A DNA stretch of 64,000 nt from Dyadobacter beijingensis DSM 21582 (lineage in GTDB: Bacteria > Bacteroidota > Bacteroidia > Cytophagales > Spirosomataceae): positions 721,176-785,175 of the forward strand of contig NZ_KB907787.1 in the NCBI RefSeq assembly GCF_000382205.1, in the 5' to 3' direction. Numbering within the stretch: position 1 is the first letter of the stretch; every line of letters starts with the position of its first letter. The notes under the pieces are model-generated. The model saw nothing but the letters and a program-made list of their open reading frames with translations, made no database searches and had not been told where the DNA came from. A program made the translations under genes and the position numbers. Of this stretch, positions 24,510-32,943 are shown in pieces.

Positions 24510-26396
24510 ATGATCAAAAATCTACTCCGGGCAGCGCTCATCGTGCTGGCTCAGCATGTTTATGGCCAGGCTGGCTTCGACGAGCAGTACATTCGTGAGA
24601 ATTATTCCAAAGCGGAATACGACATCCCAGTACGAGATGGCGTGAAGCTCCACACGATCGTATACACGCCGAAAGACGCTTCCACCGACAAGAAATATCC
24701 CTTTTTAATGCAGCGCACCTGTTACAGCGTGGCGCCTTATGGTGCGGACAAATACCCGCCCCGCCTGGGCCCGAGCCGGACATTGATGCTCGATAAATTC
24801 ATTTTCGTGTACCAGGACGTGCGCGGCCGCTACCTGAGCGAAGGCGTGTGGACGAACATGACGCCGCATATCGATCAGAAAAAGGGCAAAACCGATGTCG
24901 ATGAGGCTTCCGATACGTACGACACCATTGAATGGCTCCTTAAAAACGTACCCAACAACAACGGCCGGGTAGGGCAGTGGGGCATTTCGTATCCCGGTTT
25001 TTATACCACAGCCAGCGCGTTGGCCGGTCACCCGGCATTGAAGGCGTCGTCTCCCCAGGCACCCATCGCCGACTTTTTCTTCGACGATTTTCACCACAAC
25101 GGCGCATTTACACAAGGCTATTACCTGACTTTCCCCGTTTTCGGTATCAAGCCGCCGAAGCCGACGACCGAATCGTGGTTTGCACCGGAAATGTTTACGC
25201 CCAAGCCGGATGGTTATACATTCAACCTGGAAATGGGGTCGCTGAAAAACTTCGATAAATATTACAGTCAGAATTTCTATTGGCAGGAGACTGTCAACCA
25301 CCCCAATAAGGATGAGTTTTGGAGAAAGCGCGATATTCTCCCGCATTTGAAAGGGGTAAAACATGCCTTCATGACCGTAGGCGGATGGTTCGATGCCGAG
25401 GATTTGTACGGGCCTCTGAATACCTATAAAACGATTGAAAAAAATAATCCGGGCATTTACAATACGATCGTGGTAGGGCCATTCGGGCACGGCCGGTGGA
25501 GCCGCGAAACCGGGCATACCTTGCACAACGATATCTATTTCGGCGATAGCATTGCCACGTTTTACCAGAACAATATCGAAGCGAAATTTTTCAAACACTT
25601 TTTAAAGGAAGCGGGCGACGGGAAAACCGGTTTACCGGAAGCATATTTGTTTGACACGGGTAGAAAAGAGTGGAAAACCTTTGATAAATGGCCGGTGGCT
25701 AATGCGGAAAAACGCAAGCTGTATTTCCATGCAAAAGGCAAACTGGATTTCGAAGCACCGAAGGAAAGCAAATCAGTGTCCGAATACGTGAGCGATCCCT
25801 TGAAACCGGTGCCTTATACGGCCAATTATAAGCAAATGTCGGGCTTTACGCCTTTTGAATACATGTCGGAAGACCAGCGCTTTGCCGCCACGCGCCCGGA
25901 CGTGCTCGTTTTCGAGACCGACGTGCTGACGGAAGACATTACCCTGGGCGGTGAAATCAATGCATTGCTGAAATTCAGTACGACAGGTACCGACGCCGAT
26001 TTCTTTGTGAAACTCATCGACGTGTACCCCGATGACGAGAAAAATCACGCCTACATGCCCGATCCCAAAGTGGTACTGGCCGGTTACCAGCAGATGGTAC
26101 GCAGCGAGGTCATGCGCGCGCGCTTCCGCAACAGCTTCGAAAAGCCGGAACCGGTGGTGGCAGGCAAGGTCACCGACCTGAAATTCCGCTTGCAGGATGT
26201 ACTGCATACCTTCAAAAAGGGCCACCGTGTGATGGTGCAGGTGCAGAGCACGGCATTCCCGTTGTTTGACAGGAACCCGCAGAAATACGTGGAAAACATT
26301 TACAAGGCACAGGATACCGACTTTACGACTGCCAAACACACGATTTATCACGAGGCCGGCGCCCCCAGCTCGATCGAAGTGGAGGTGATCAAATAA
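24510..26396 (+). CDS. CocE/NonD family hydrolase (X-Pro dipeptidyl-peptidase S15-like)
   Basis: A 628-residue secreted alpha/beta hydrolase. The signal peptide ends near VYGQ (residue 21). The N-terminal domain carries the S15 pattern: DIPVRDGVKLHTIVYTPKD, then QDVRGRYLSEG, then the nucleophile Ser160 in QWGISYPG. FGHGRWS near residue 330 is a likely His region. The C-terminal third (after about residue 440) is the jelly-roll domain of the CocE/X-Pro family. Members include cocaine esterase, glutaryl acylases and alpha-amino-acid ester hydrolases, so the substrate is open. Ten bases separate it from the lipoprotein gene and twelve from the peptidase gene, suggesting a three-gene operon. Confidence 0.92.
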   Translation: MIKNLLRAALIVLAQHVYGQAGFDEQYIRENYSKAEYDIPVRDGVKLHTIVYTPKDASTDKKYPFLMQRTCYSVAPYGADKYPPRLGPSRTLMLDKFIFVYQDVRGRYLSEGVWTNMTPHIDQKKGKTDVDEASDTYDTIEWLLKNVPNNNGRVGQWGISYPGFYTTASALAGHPALKASSPQAPIADFFFDDFHHNGAFTQGYYLTFPVFGIKPPKPTTESWFAPEMFTPKPDGYTFNLEMGSLKNFDKYYSQNFYWQETVNHPNKDEFWRKRDILPHLKGVKHAFMTVGGWFDAEDLYGPLNTYKTIEKNNPGIYNTIVVGPFGHGRWSRETGHTLHNDIYFGDSIATFYQNNIEAKFFKHFLKEAGDGKTGLPEAYLFDTGRKEWKTFDKWPVANAEKRKLYFHAKGKLDFEAPKESKSVSEYVSDPLKPVPYTANYKQMSGFTPFEYMSEDQRFAATRPDVLVFETDVLTEDITLGGEINALLKFSTTGTDADFFVKLIDVYPDDEKNHAYMPDPKVVLAGYQQMVRSEVMRARFRNSFEKPEPVVAGKVTDLKFRLQDVLHTFKKGHRVMVQVQSTAFPLFDRNPQKYVENIYKAQDTDFTTAKHTIYHEAGAPSSIEVEVIK

Positions 26397-26407
26397 CGGC
26401 CGCATTT

Positions 26408-28519
26408 ATGGATTCAAAAATTGTAGTAATGACTCTGATAGCAGCATCGGCATTGTCGGAACAAGGCAATGCGCAGCCATTGAAATACCCTGAAACACGC
26501 AAGCAGGAACATTTTGACGAATACCACGGTGTAAAAGTCGCCGACCCGTACCGCTGGCTCGAAGACGATCGCTCGGAAGAAACGGCGGCGTGGGTAAAGG
26601 CGCAGAACGAGGTGACATTCGGCTACCTGCGTGCGATACCGTTCAGGGAAAAGATATTCACGGATCTCGAAAAGGCCTATAATTACCCCAAATATTCGGC
26701 ACCACGCAAAAAGGGCGGGTATTTCTATTTTTATAAAAACGATGGTTTGCAGAACCAGGCGGTACTGTACCGGCAAAAAGGGCTGGACGGGACGCCCGAA
26801 GTCGTGATCGACCCGAACAAGCTTTCCCCTGACGGCACCACAAGACTGACGGTTTTCAGCCTTTCGAGAGATGGCGCTTATGCGGTACTGGGCTTTTCCA
26901 AGGGCGGCTCCGACTGGCAGGAATACCAGGTAATGCAGATGAAAGACCTTTCCATGCTCGCCGACAAGGTGGAATGGGTGAAGGTTTCCGGTGCTGCCTG
27001 GCAGGGCAACGGCTTCTATTACAGCCGCTACCCCAAGCCCGACGGCTCCGCATTGGCCGCTAAGAATGAGAACCATCAGGTGTTTTTCCATCAGATCGGA
27101 ACGAAGCAGGAGCAGGATAAGCTGGTATTCGAAGACGCCGCTAATCCGCAGCGCTTCCATACCGTAGGCACGACCGAGGACGAACAATATGCCGTGCTCA
27201 GCGTGAGCGACCGTGGCAAAGGCAAGGACGGTAATGCGGTGTGGGTATTGCCCAAAGGCGAAACCCGTTTCGTGCCGGTCCGCGAAGAGATTACCGATGC
27301 CAGTTTCCGCATTATCGACAATATAGGCGCCGATTTCCTGATCGAAACGAACGACGATGCGCCGAATGGAAAAGTGGTTTTATTCAAAACTTCCTCCCGT
27401 ACCTGGGAAGCGGTGCTGCCGGAAAAGCCGGAGCCGTTGGAAAACGCGGAGCTAGCCGGTGGAAAACTCTTTGCGTCCTATTTGAAAGACGTCACCACGC
27501 GTACGTACGTGTACAGCCCGCGCGGCGTGCAGGAGAGCGAAATCGCATTGCCTGGCCTGGGCTCGGCGGCTGGTTTCGGAGGCGAAAGCAAGGATACGTT
27601 CGTGTTTTACACATTTACTTCATTCAATTACCCGTCGACCATTTTCCGCTATGACATTGCCAGCGGCAAAAGCAGCGTGTTCCGTGAGCCTGAGGTGTCT
27701 TTCAAACCGTCGGATTACGAAACGAAGCAGGTATTTTACACAAGTAAGGACGGAACGCGCGTTCCGGCATTCATTACCTATAAAAAAGGCCTGAAACTGG
27801 ACGGTACCAACCCGACGATCCTGTACGGCTACGGCGGTTTCAATGTAAGCCTGCCGCCTGCGTTTAGCCCTACCCGTATCCCGTTTTTCGATCAGGGCGG
27901 TGTGTACGTGCAGGCCAACCTGCGCGGCGGAAGCGAATACGGAGAAAAATGGCACGAGCAGGGCATGAAGCTCAAAAAACAGAATGTGTTCGACGACTTC
28001 ATCGCAGCCGCCGAATACCTGATCAGGGAAAAGTATACTTCCCCTGAGCGCCTTGCCATTCAGGGCGGTTCCAATGGCGGCTTGCTCGTAGGCGCGGTGA
28101 TGAACCAGCGGCCCGAGCTCTTCAAAGTGGCATTCCCGGCGGTGGGCGTGATGGATATGCTGCGTTTTCACAAATTTACCATCGGCTGGAACTGGATCGC
28201 CGACTACGGCAGCAGCGACAATGCGGAGGAATTTAAAGTGCTATACGGCTATTCACCCCTGCACAATATCCGGGCAGGTGGCCATTATCCGGCCACGATG
28301 GTCACCACGGCCGATCACGACGACCGCGTGGTGCCTGCGCATTCATTCAAATATGCCGCCGAATTGCAGTCCAAAGCGGGCGCAACATCCGCCAACCCGC
28401 TGCTGATCCGCATCGATACGAACTCCGGGCACGGCGCCAGCAATACCAAAAAAGCCCTTGAAACCCAGGCGGACATCTATGCATTCCTGTTCCGGAACAT
28501 GGGCCTCACGTGGAAATAA
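26408..28519 (+). CDS. Prolyl oligopeptidase (family S9A)
   Basis: A 703-residue serine peptidase that cuts short peptides after proline. A signal peptide (cleavage near GNAQ, residue 20) places it in the periplasm. The N-terminal part contains DPYRWLEDDRSEETAAWVKAQN, typical of S9A, followed by a seven-bladed propeller (about 80-430). The catalytic domain has Ser555 in QGGSNGGLL, an Asp in TADHDDRVVPAHS and a His in SGHGASN. Length agrees with the family. With the CocE-type hydrolase upstream it suggests uptake or recycling of peptides or acylated amino acids. Confidence 0.95.
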   Translation: MDSKIVVMTLIAASALSEQGNAQPLKYPETRKQEHFDEYHGVKVADPYRWLEDDRSEETAAWVKAQNEVTFGYLRAIPFREKIFTDLEKAYNYPKYSAPRKKGGYFYFYKNDGLQNQAVLYRQKGLDGTPEVVIDPNKLSPDGTTRLTVFSLSRDGAYAVLGFSKGGSDWQEYQVMQMKDLSMLADKVEWVKVSGAAWQGNGFYYSRYPKPDGSALAAKNENHQVFFHQIGTKQEQDKLVFEDAANPQRFHTVGTTEDEQYAVLSVSDRGKGKDGNAVWVLPKGETRFVPVREEITDASFRIIDNIGADFLIETNDDAPNGKVVLFKTSSRTWEAVLPEKPEPLENAELAGGKLFASYLKDVTTRTYVYSPRGVQESEIALPGLGSAAGFGGESKDTFVFYTFTSFNYPSTIFRYDIASGKSSVFREPEVSFKPSDYETKQVFYTSKDGTRVPAFITYKKGLKLDGTNPTILYGYGGFNVSLPPAFSPTRIPFFDQGGVYVQANLRGGSEYGEKWHEQGMKLKKQNVFDDFIAAAEYLIREKYTSPERLAIQGGSNGGLLVGAVMNQRPELFKVAFPAVGVMDMLRFHKFTIGWNWIADYGSSDNAEEFKVLYGYSPLHNIRAGGHYPATMVTTADHDDRVVPAHSFKYAAELQSKAGATSANPLLIRIDTNSGHGASNTKKALETQADIYAFLFRNMGLTWK

Positions 28520-28614
28520 TCCCCGGGCGATCCGGCCTTGTTAAGCGTCGGGAAATTTTTGTGGCCGGTGTGCAATTCTATTGCTTACCGCGTAGCCAGA
28601 CGTGTATTTTGCCG

Positions 28615-28745
28615 GAGGATCAGCGCCGATAACACATATAAAAGGTACAAACACGGCATCCTCGTTGCCACTGCCTTTGGCGACGAGTAAGGTTATTTTC
28701 AATTTTAGGAGTCTGAACTGGTAGAAATCCGGTTCAGACCTTTTT
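28615..28745 (+). ncRNA. Candidate small RNA or leader with alternative stems ending in a terminator
   Basis: Stem 1: GAGGAT (28615-28620) with ATCCTC (28658-28663), continued by GCCG (28625-28628) with CGGC (28654-28657). Stem 2: CTCGTTGCC (28661-28669) with GGCGACGAG (28679-28687), one G-U pair. The two stems share bases 28661-28663, so they compete. Stem 3 is the terminator at 28711-28739. A -7-like TATTTTG lies directly upstream. It may be an independent small RNA, the 3' end of the peptidase message, or a switch ahead of the rhamnose genes. Confidence 0.4.
28711..28745 (+). terminator. Intrinsic terminator between peptidase and rhamnose genes
   Basis: GTCTGAAC (28711-28718) pairs with GTTCAGAC (28732-28739), extended inward by three more pairs including one G-U, around a seven-base loop, and is followed by CTTTTTATTT. 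This is a good factor-independent terminator on the plus strand. Confidence 0.8.
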
Positions 28746-28859
28746 ATTTATGCCAAAACTTTCAATTCTCACATTAATTCTCAAATTATTTCAACATGCA
28801 GGATACAACAGGACGGTGTGGATAGGTAAGTTTCCTAATCTTGCACATACGTTCAGAGT

Positions 28860-28881
28860 AGTATTAATCTGTTAAAATACT
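28860..28881. promoter_or_regulatory. Inverted repeat, possible operator of the rhamnose genes
   Basis: AGTATT (28860-28865) and AATACT (28876-28881) are perfect inverted copies spaced by ten bases, with TTAA next to the inner end of each arm. It lies 54 bases before the rhamnose gene start and just after a -7-like box. A GntR regulator encoded at 32940-33959 is a possible binder; this is inference. Confidence 0.3.
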
Positions 28882-28934
28882 TTCAGCAAAGAAGATTTCT
28901 TACCTCAAAATCGATCAATAATCAGGAAACAAAT

Positions 28935-31058
28935 ATGAGCAGTTCTAAAGTAAGCCAGTACAGGTATGTAAGCTATTTATGGGATGAAGAGAAAGCCGCT
29001 TCTCTGGGTGATGATCAGGTAGCGCTTCTTCTATACCGTTCAAATCTGTTGGGTGCCGATCTTCGCCTGACCAACTATGCTGGTGGAAACACGAGCTGTA
29101 AGACCATCGAAAAAGATCCCCTCACAGGCAACCCCGTAGAGGTTATGTGGATCAAGGGATCTGGCGGTGATATTGGTACTTTAACAAGAAGCGGACTGGC
29201 CGGTCTGTACGTCGACCGCCTGCACAGCCTGAAAAACATCTACCGAGGACTGGAATTCGAAGATGAAATGGTGGAGCTGTTCAACCATTGCATTTATGAT
29301 CTGAAATCGAAGGCACCTTCTATCGACACGCCGCTGCACGGCCTGCTGCCTTTCAAGCACATCGATCACCTGCACCCTGATGCATTGATCGCCATCGCCG
29401 CGTCGAAAGAAGGCGAAGCTATTACGAAAGAACTGTTCAATGGCGAGCTGGCGTGGGTACCCTGGCAGCGTCCCGGTTTCGACCTCGGTCTGCAACTGGA
29501 ACAGGCATTGAATGATAACCCCGGCATTCGTGGTATCGTGTTAGGCGGTCACGGATTGTTTACCTGGGGTGATACCGCTTACGAATCTTACATCAATACG
29601 CTAGATACGATCGAAAGAGCGTCGGAATACCTGGCTGAAAACTATGGCAAAAAGCGTCCCGTTTTCGGTGGTGCACGCCTGGAAAGCGAGCCGAAAGAAC
29701 GTCGCGCTGCCATAGCGGGCAAACTGGCACCTTATTTGCGCGGTTTGGCTTCCGAGAAACAGGCGATGATCGGTCATTTTACCGATGACGAGCGTGTATT
29801 GGAATTCATCGCAAGTCATGACCTGGACAAGCTGGCGCCGCTTGGTACCAGCTGCCCCGACCACTTCCTGCGTACGAAGATCCGTCCGCTGGTGCTCGAC
29901 CTGCCGTTTGAAAAACTGGACGCCGCCGATGCGGAAATCCTCGATCATATCCGCCCGCAGTTCGAAGCATACCGCGAAGACTACATCGCTTACTACGAGC
30001 GCTGCAAGCATTCCAACAGCCCGGCCGTGCGTGACCCGAACCCGGTGATCATCCTTTTGCCAGGCGTAGGGATGTTCTCATTCGCAAAAGACAAGCAGAC
30101 TGCCCGCGTAGCAGCCGAATTTTATATCAATGCAATCAATGTTATGAAAGGCGCCGAGGCGATCTCTTCTTACGTTTCATTGCCTGAACAGGAAGCATTC
30201 GACATCGAGTACTGGTTGCTCGAAGAAGCGAAATTGCAGCGTATGCCGAAGGAAAAATCGGTATCGCGTAAAGTCGCGTTCGTAACCGGTGGCTCGGGCG
30301 GTATCGGCAAGGCTATTGCCCAGAAACTGTTGCAGGAAGGCGCCTGCGTCGTAATTTCGGATATCGATGAAAAAGCATTGGCAGAAACCAAAGCGGAATT
30401 CGATGCGAAATTCGGAAAGGACTTTTCGGATACGACCGTAGCCAACGTCCTCGACGACCAGGCGATCAAAGCCGCATTGCATGCGACGAAGTTGAAATAC
30501 GGCGGTTTGGACATCGTCATTAACTGCGCAGGTTTGTCAATCTCGAAGCCATTGGCAGATACGACCATTAAAGACTGGGATATTTTGCAGGATGTATTGG
30601 TGAAAGGCCAGTTCCTCGTGTCGCAGGAGTCGGTAGCGATTATGCGCCAGCAAGGCCTGGGCGGCGATATTATCAACATTGCGAGCAAGAATGGTATTGT
30701 TTCTGGCCCTAACAACGTGGCTTATGGAACGGCTAAGGCGGCTCAGCAGCATATGTCGCGCCTGTTGGCTGCGGAACTCGGTCCGGACAAGATCCGTGTA
30801 AACGTGGTGAACCCCGACGCGGTAATCGCCGGCAGCAAGATCTGGGAAAGCGGCTGGGCAGCCGGACGCGCCAAAGCATACGGCATTAAAGTGGAAGAAC
30901 TCCCCGCATATTACGCGAAAAGAACGGTATTGAATGCAGAAATCCATACGGACGACATTGCCAACGGCGTATACATTTTCGTGAGCGGCCTGCTCAACAA
31001 GAGCACCGGCAACGTGATCAACGTCGACGGCGGTGTACCTGCGGCATTCCTTCGCTAA
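28935..31058 (+). CDS. rhaEW: Bifunctional rhamnulose-1-phosphate aldolase / L-lactaldehyde dehydrogenase
   Basis: A 707-residue fusion like the RhaEW protein of Bacillus. Residues about 1-430 are a class II aldolase domain (LTNYAGGNTSCK, metal-type HGLLPFKHIDHLHPDA, GGHGLFTWG), expected to split L-rhamnulose-1-phosphate into dihydroxyacetone phosphate and L-lactaldehyde. Residues about 435-707 are an SDR dehydrogenase with KVAFVTGGSGGIGKAIA, NIASKNG and the YGTAKAA active-site Tyr/Lys, which would oxidise lactaldehyde. Both catalytic halves look complete. It is followed by a hairpin and then the isomerase gene. The kinase and transporter of the pathway are not in the window. Confidence 0.92.
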   Translation: MSSSKVSQYRYVSYLWDEEKAASLGDDQVALLLYRSNLLGADLRLTNYAGGNTSCKTIEKDPLTGNPVEVMWIKGSGGDIGTLTRSGLAGLYVDRLHSLKNIYRGLEFEDEMVELFNHCIYDLKSKAPSIDTPLHGLLPFKHIDHLHPDALIAIAASKEGEAITKELFNGELAWVPWQRPGFDLGLQLEQALNDNPGIRGIVLGGHGLFTWGDTAYESYINTLDTIERASEYLAENYGKKRPVFGGARLESEPKERRAAIAGKLAPYLRGLASEKQAMIGHFTDDERVLEFIASHDLDKLAPLGTSCPDHFLRTKIRPLVLDLPFEKLDAADAEILDHIRPQFEAYREDYIAYYERCKHSNSPAVRDPNPVIILLPGVGMFSFAKDKQTARVAAEFYINAINVMKGAEAISSYVSLPEQEAFDIEYWLLEEAKLQRMPKEKSVSRKVAFVTGGSGGIGKAIAQKLLQEGACVVISDIDEKALAETKAEFDAKFGKDFSDTTVANVLDDQAIKAALHATKLKYGGLDIVINCAGLSISKPLADTTIKDWDILQDVLVKGQFLVSQESVAIMRQQGLGGDIINIASKNGIVSGPNNVAYGTAKAAQQHMSRLLAAELGPDKIRVNVVNPDAVIAGSKIWESGWAAGRAKAYGIKVEELPAYYAKRTVLNAEIHTDDIANGVYIFVSGLLNKSTGNVINVDGGVPAAFLR

Positions 31059-31079
31059 TATTCAAAATATGTTAAATCA

Positions 31080-31115
31080 GACTTGGCGGGTTGTACCAAC
31101 TTGCCAAGTCTTTTT
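31080..31115 (+). terminator. Terminator-like hairpin between the two rhamnose genes
   Basis: A 13-base stem: GACTTGGCGGGTT (31080-31092) with AACTTGCCAAGTC (31098-31110), with two G-U pairs and a five-base loop, followed by TTTTT. It lies only 13 bases before the isomerase start, so it either ends the first message or partly attenuates the second gene. Confidence 0.7.
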
Positions 31116-31127
31116 AATTCTATCCAG

Positions 31128-32411
31128 ATGAAAATTGAACAATATCAGATCGATCAGCATAACGACAGCCTGTTTTCGCGGCATAACAACCAGTTTATCT
31201 TCCTGCAAGAACAGCTGGGCGAGCAGGGTATCCATGCGAAGGACATTGTAAAATCGCTGGAAGCATTCCAGGTAGCGATCCCGAGCTGGGCACTGGGAAC
31301 GGGAGGCACGCGTTTCGGCCGCTTCTCGGGCGTAGGCGAGCCGCGTTCTTTGGAAGAAAAAATTGAGGATGTAGGCCTGCTCCATGCATTGAACCGTTCC
31401 AGCGGCTCCATTTCGCTGCATATTCCGTGGGACATTCCCGGTGCAGCGCAGCCGATCATCGACCTCGCCGCCTCGCTGGATTTGAAATTTGACGCCGTTA
31501 ACTCCAATACATTCCAGGACCAGAAGGACCAGGAGCTATCGTACAAATTCGGCTCGCTCTCGCACGTGGACGCGAAGGTGCGTAAGCAGGCGGTGGAACA
31601 TAATATCGAAGTGATCAAACATGGTGAAAATCTCGGTTCCAAAGCATTGTCGATCTGGCTGTCGGACGGCTCTTGCTTCCCTGGCCAATCGAATTTTGTC
31701 AAGGCATTCCAGAATACACTCGAATCATTGCAGGAAATTTACGCCGCATTGCCCGACGACTGGAAGGTTTACGTGGAATACAAAGCCTACGAGCCGAATT
31801 TCTATTCGACGGTGATCCAGGACTGGGGCAGCTCGCTGCTATTCTGCCAGAAACTCGGCCCGAAAGCCGATGTACTCGTCGACCTGGGCCACCATTTGCC
31901 CAATGCAAACATCGAGCAGATCGTAGCGACGCTGATGATGGAAGGACGCCTGGCTGGTTTCCATTTCAATGATTCCAAGTACGGCGACGATGATTTAACG
32001 GTAGGCGCTATTCGCCCTTACCAGCTGTTTTTGATCTTCGTGGAACTGGTGGAAGGCATGAAACGCGCCAACCGCGCCAGCGACACGTATGCCTGGATGA
32101 TCGACGCAAGCCATAACGTGAAAGATCCATTGGAAGACTTGCTGCAATCGGTAGAGGCGATTTTGATCGCGCAAGCCCAGGCATTGCTCGTAGACCGGAA
32201 GAAACTCGAACAGGCCCGCAACGAAAACGACGTGGTACTGGCCCAGCAAATCCTGCAAAATGCATTCCGCACGGATGTACGCCCGCTCGTGCGCGAGGCC
32301 ATGCGCCTGAGCGGCGGCTCTCTCGACCCGATCGCGCTGTACCGCCACCTGGGTGTGCGCAATGAGTTGCTGAATGAACGCGGCAAGTTGACGGTCGCGA
32401 CGGGTCTGTAA
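31128..32411 (+). CDS. rhaI: L-rhamnose isomerase (RhaI/Pseudomonas type, TIM barrel)
   Basis: A 427-residue xylose-isomerase-like TIM-barrel enzyme that turns L-rhamnose into L-rhamnulose. The start is set at the ATG at 31128 (MKIEQYQIDQHND); an in-frame TTG at 31083 lies inside a terminator hairpin and is not credible. Expected metal and substrate residues are in SIWLSDGSCFPGQSNF, VYVEYKAYEPNFYST, DLGHHLPNANIEQI and GFHFNDSKYGDDDL. Length matches the roughly 430-residue Pseudomonas stutzeri enzyme and not E. coli RhaA. A strong terminator follows directly. Confidence 0.9.
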   Translation: MKIEQYQIDQHNDSLFSRHNNQFIFLQEQLGEQGIHAKDIVKSLEAFQVAIPSWALGTGGTRFGRFSGVGEPRSLEEKIEDVGLLHALNRSSGSISLHIPWDIPGAAQPIIDLAASLDLKFDAVNSNTFQDQKDQELSYKFGSLSHVDAKVRKQAVEHNIEVIKHGENLGSKALSIWLSDGSCFPGQSNFVKAFQNTLESLQEIYAALPDDWKVYVEYKAYEPNFYSTVIQDWGSSLLFCQKLGPKADVLVDLGHHLPNANIEQIVATLMMEGRLAGFHFNDSKYGDDDLTVGAIRPYQLFLIFVELVEGMKRANRASDTYAWMIDASHNVKDPLEDLLQSVEAILIAQAQALLVDRKKLEQARNENDVVLAQQILQNAFRTDVRPLVREAMRLSGGSLDPIALYRHLGVRNELLNERGKLTVATGL

Positions 32412-32418
32412 GGCTTTG

Positions 32419-32460
32419 TGAAAAGACTCTCATGCCAGATTTTGAGAGTCTTTTCAAAAA
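32419..32460. terminator. Bidirectional terminator between convergent genes
   Basis: TGAAAAGACTCTCA (32419-32432) and TGAGAGTCTTTTCA (32443-32456) are a perfect 14-base inverted repeat with a ten-base loop. The A- and T-rich stem ends give a T-tract in both directions, so it can serve both rhaI and the VOC gene that converges on it. Confidence 0.8.
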
Positions 32461-32472
32461 ACGCATTGGGAA

Positions 32473-32943
32473 TTAATGTCCGTGTTCTGCAAAAGTAAGA
32501 TAGAATCCGTCAATGTCTCGAATCGTGAATTCTGTCGCACCATAGAAAGTCTTTTCAAGGCCTTTGAAGATGTCCACCTTGGTTTTGATATCTTCGTAAA
32601 AGCTTTTGATATTTTTCACTTTTATGTAAAAGATTAACGTGCCCCCCGATTTTTCACGGCTGATTTCCGGTAGCTCATTGCCCATACTGGCAAAAGATTG
32701 AATCATAATTGTGACACCGCCATTTGAGATCATGCCCCACACAGGTGGTTCTCCCTTATCGGGTACTGTCATTGTAACTGTGAAACCAAGATTCTTGTAA
32801 AAGTCAATTGTTCTGACAATATCTTTTACGAATGTGTTTACTACCAGCGATTCCATGTATTGCTCCATGTTGTAAAAGTTTGTAATTAAACATTTCATCA
32901 AACGAGGAACATTGAGAGAGCGCAAGATACAAAATATTTTCAA
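32473..32943 (-). CDS. VOC family (glyoxalase/bleomycin-resistance fold) protein
   Basis: A small VOC protein. The first ATG (32943) overlaps the stop of the GntR gene by four bases, but the 25 residues it adds look unrelated to the family. The methionine at 32868 (MEQYMESLVVNTFVKDIVRTIDFYKNLGFTV) gives about 131 residues, the usual size. One full domain with two beta-alpha-beta-beta-beta units is present, with AEH near the end as a likely metal ligand region. The substrate is unknown; such proteins range from glyoxalases to antibiotic-binding proteins. It lies downstream of the GntR regulator on the same strand. Confidence 0.85.
   Translation of the reverse strand: MKIFCILRSLNVPRLMKCLITNFYNMEQYMESLVVNTFVKDIVRTIDFYKNLGFTVTMTVPDKGEPPVWGMISNGGVTIMIQSFASMGNELPEISREKSGGTLIFYIKVKNIKSFYEDIKTKVDIFKGLEKTFYGATEFTIRDIDGFYLTFAEHGH

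Larger units (their letters stand above)
28520..28934. other. 415-base intergenic region with structured RNA element, terminator and rhamnose-gene leader
   Basis: No reading frame stands out. From left to right: about 90 bases of unstructured sequence with a near-consensus -7 (TATTTTG at 28605-28611), a structured stretch at 28615-28687, an intrinsic terminator at 28711-28745, then an AT-rich region with TAATCTTG (28836-28843, one mismatch to TAnnTTTG) and an inverted repeat at 28860-28881 before the rhamnose gene at 28935. Confidence 0.6.

Noticed and set aside
28664..28680. GCCACTG inside the structured element, similar to a conserved cobalamin-riboswitch segment
   Set aside because: The rest of the cobalamin consensus is missing and the downstream genes have no link to vitamin B12.
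31083..31127. Upstream TTG start of the rhamnose isomerase
   Set aside because: It lies inside a terminator hairpin and adds 15 residues of odd composition; the ATG at 31128 fits the family.
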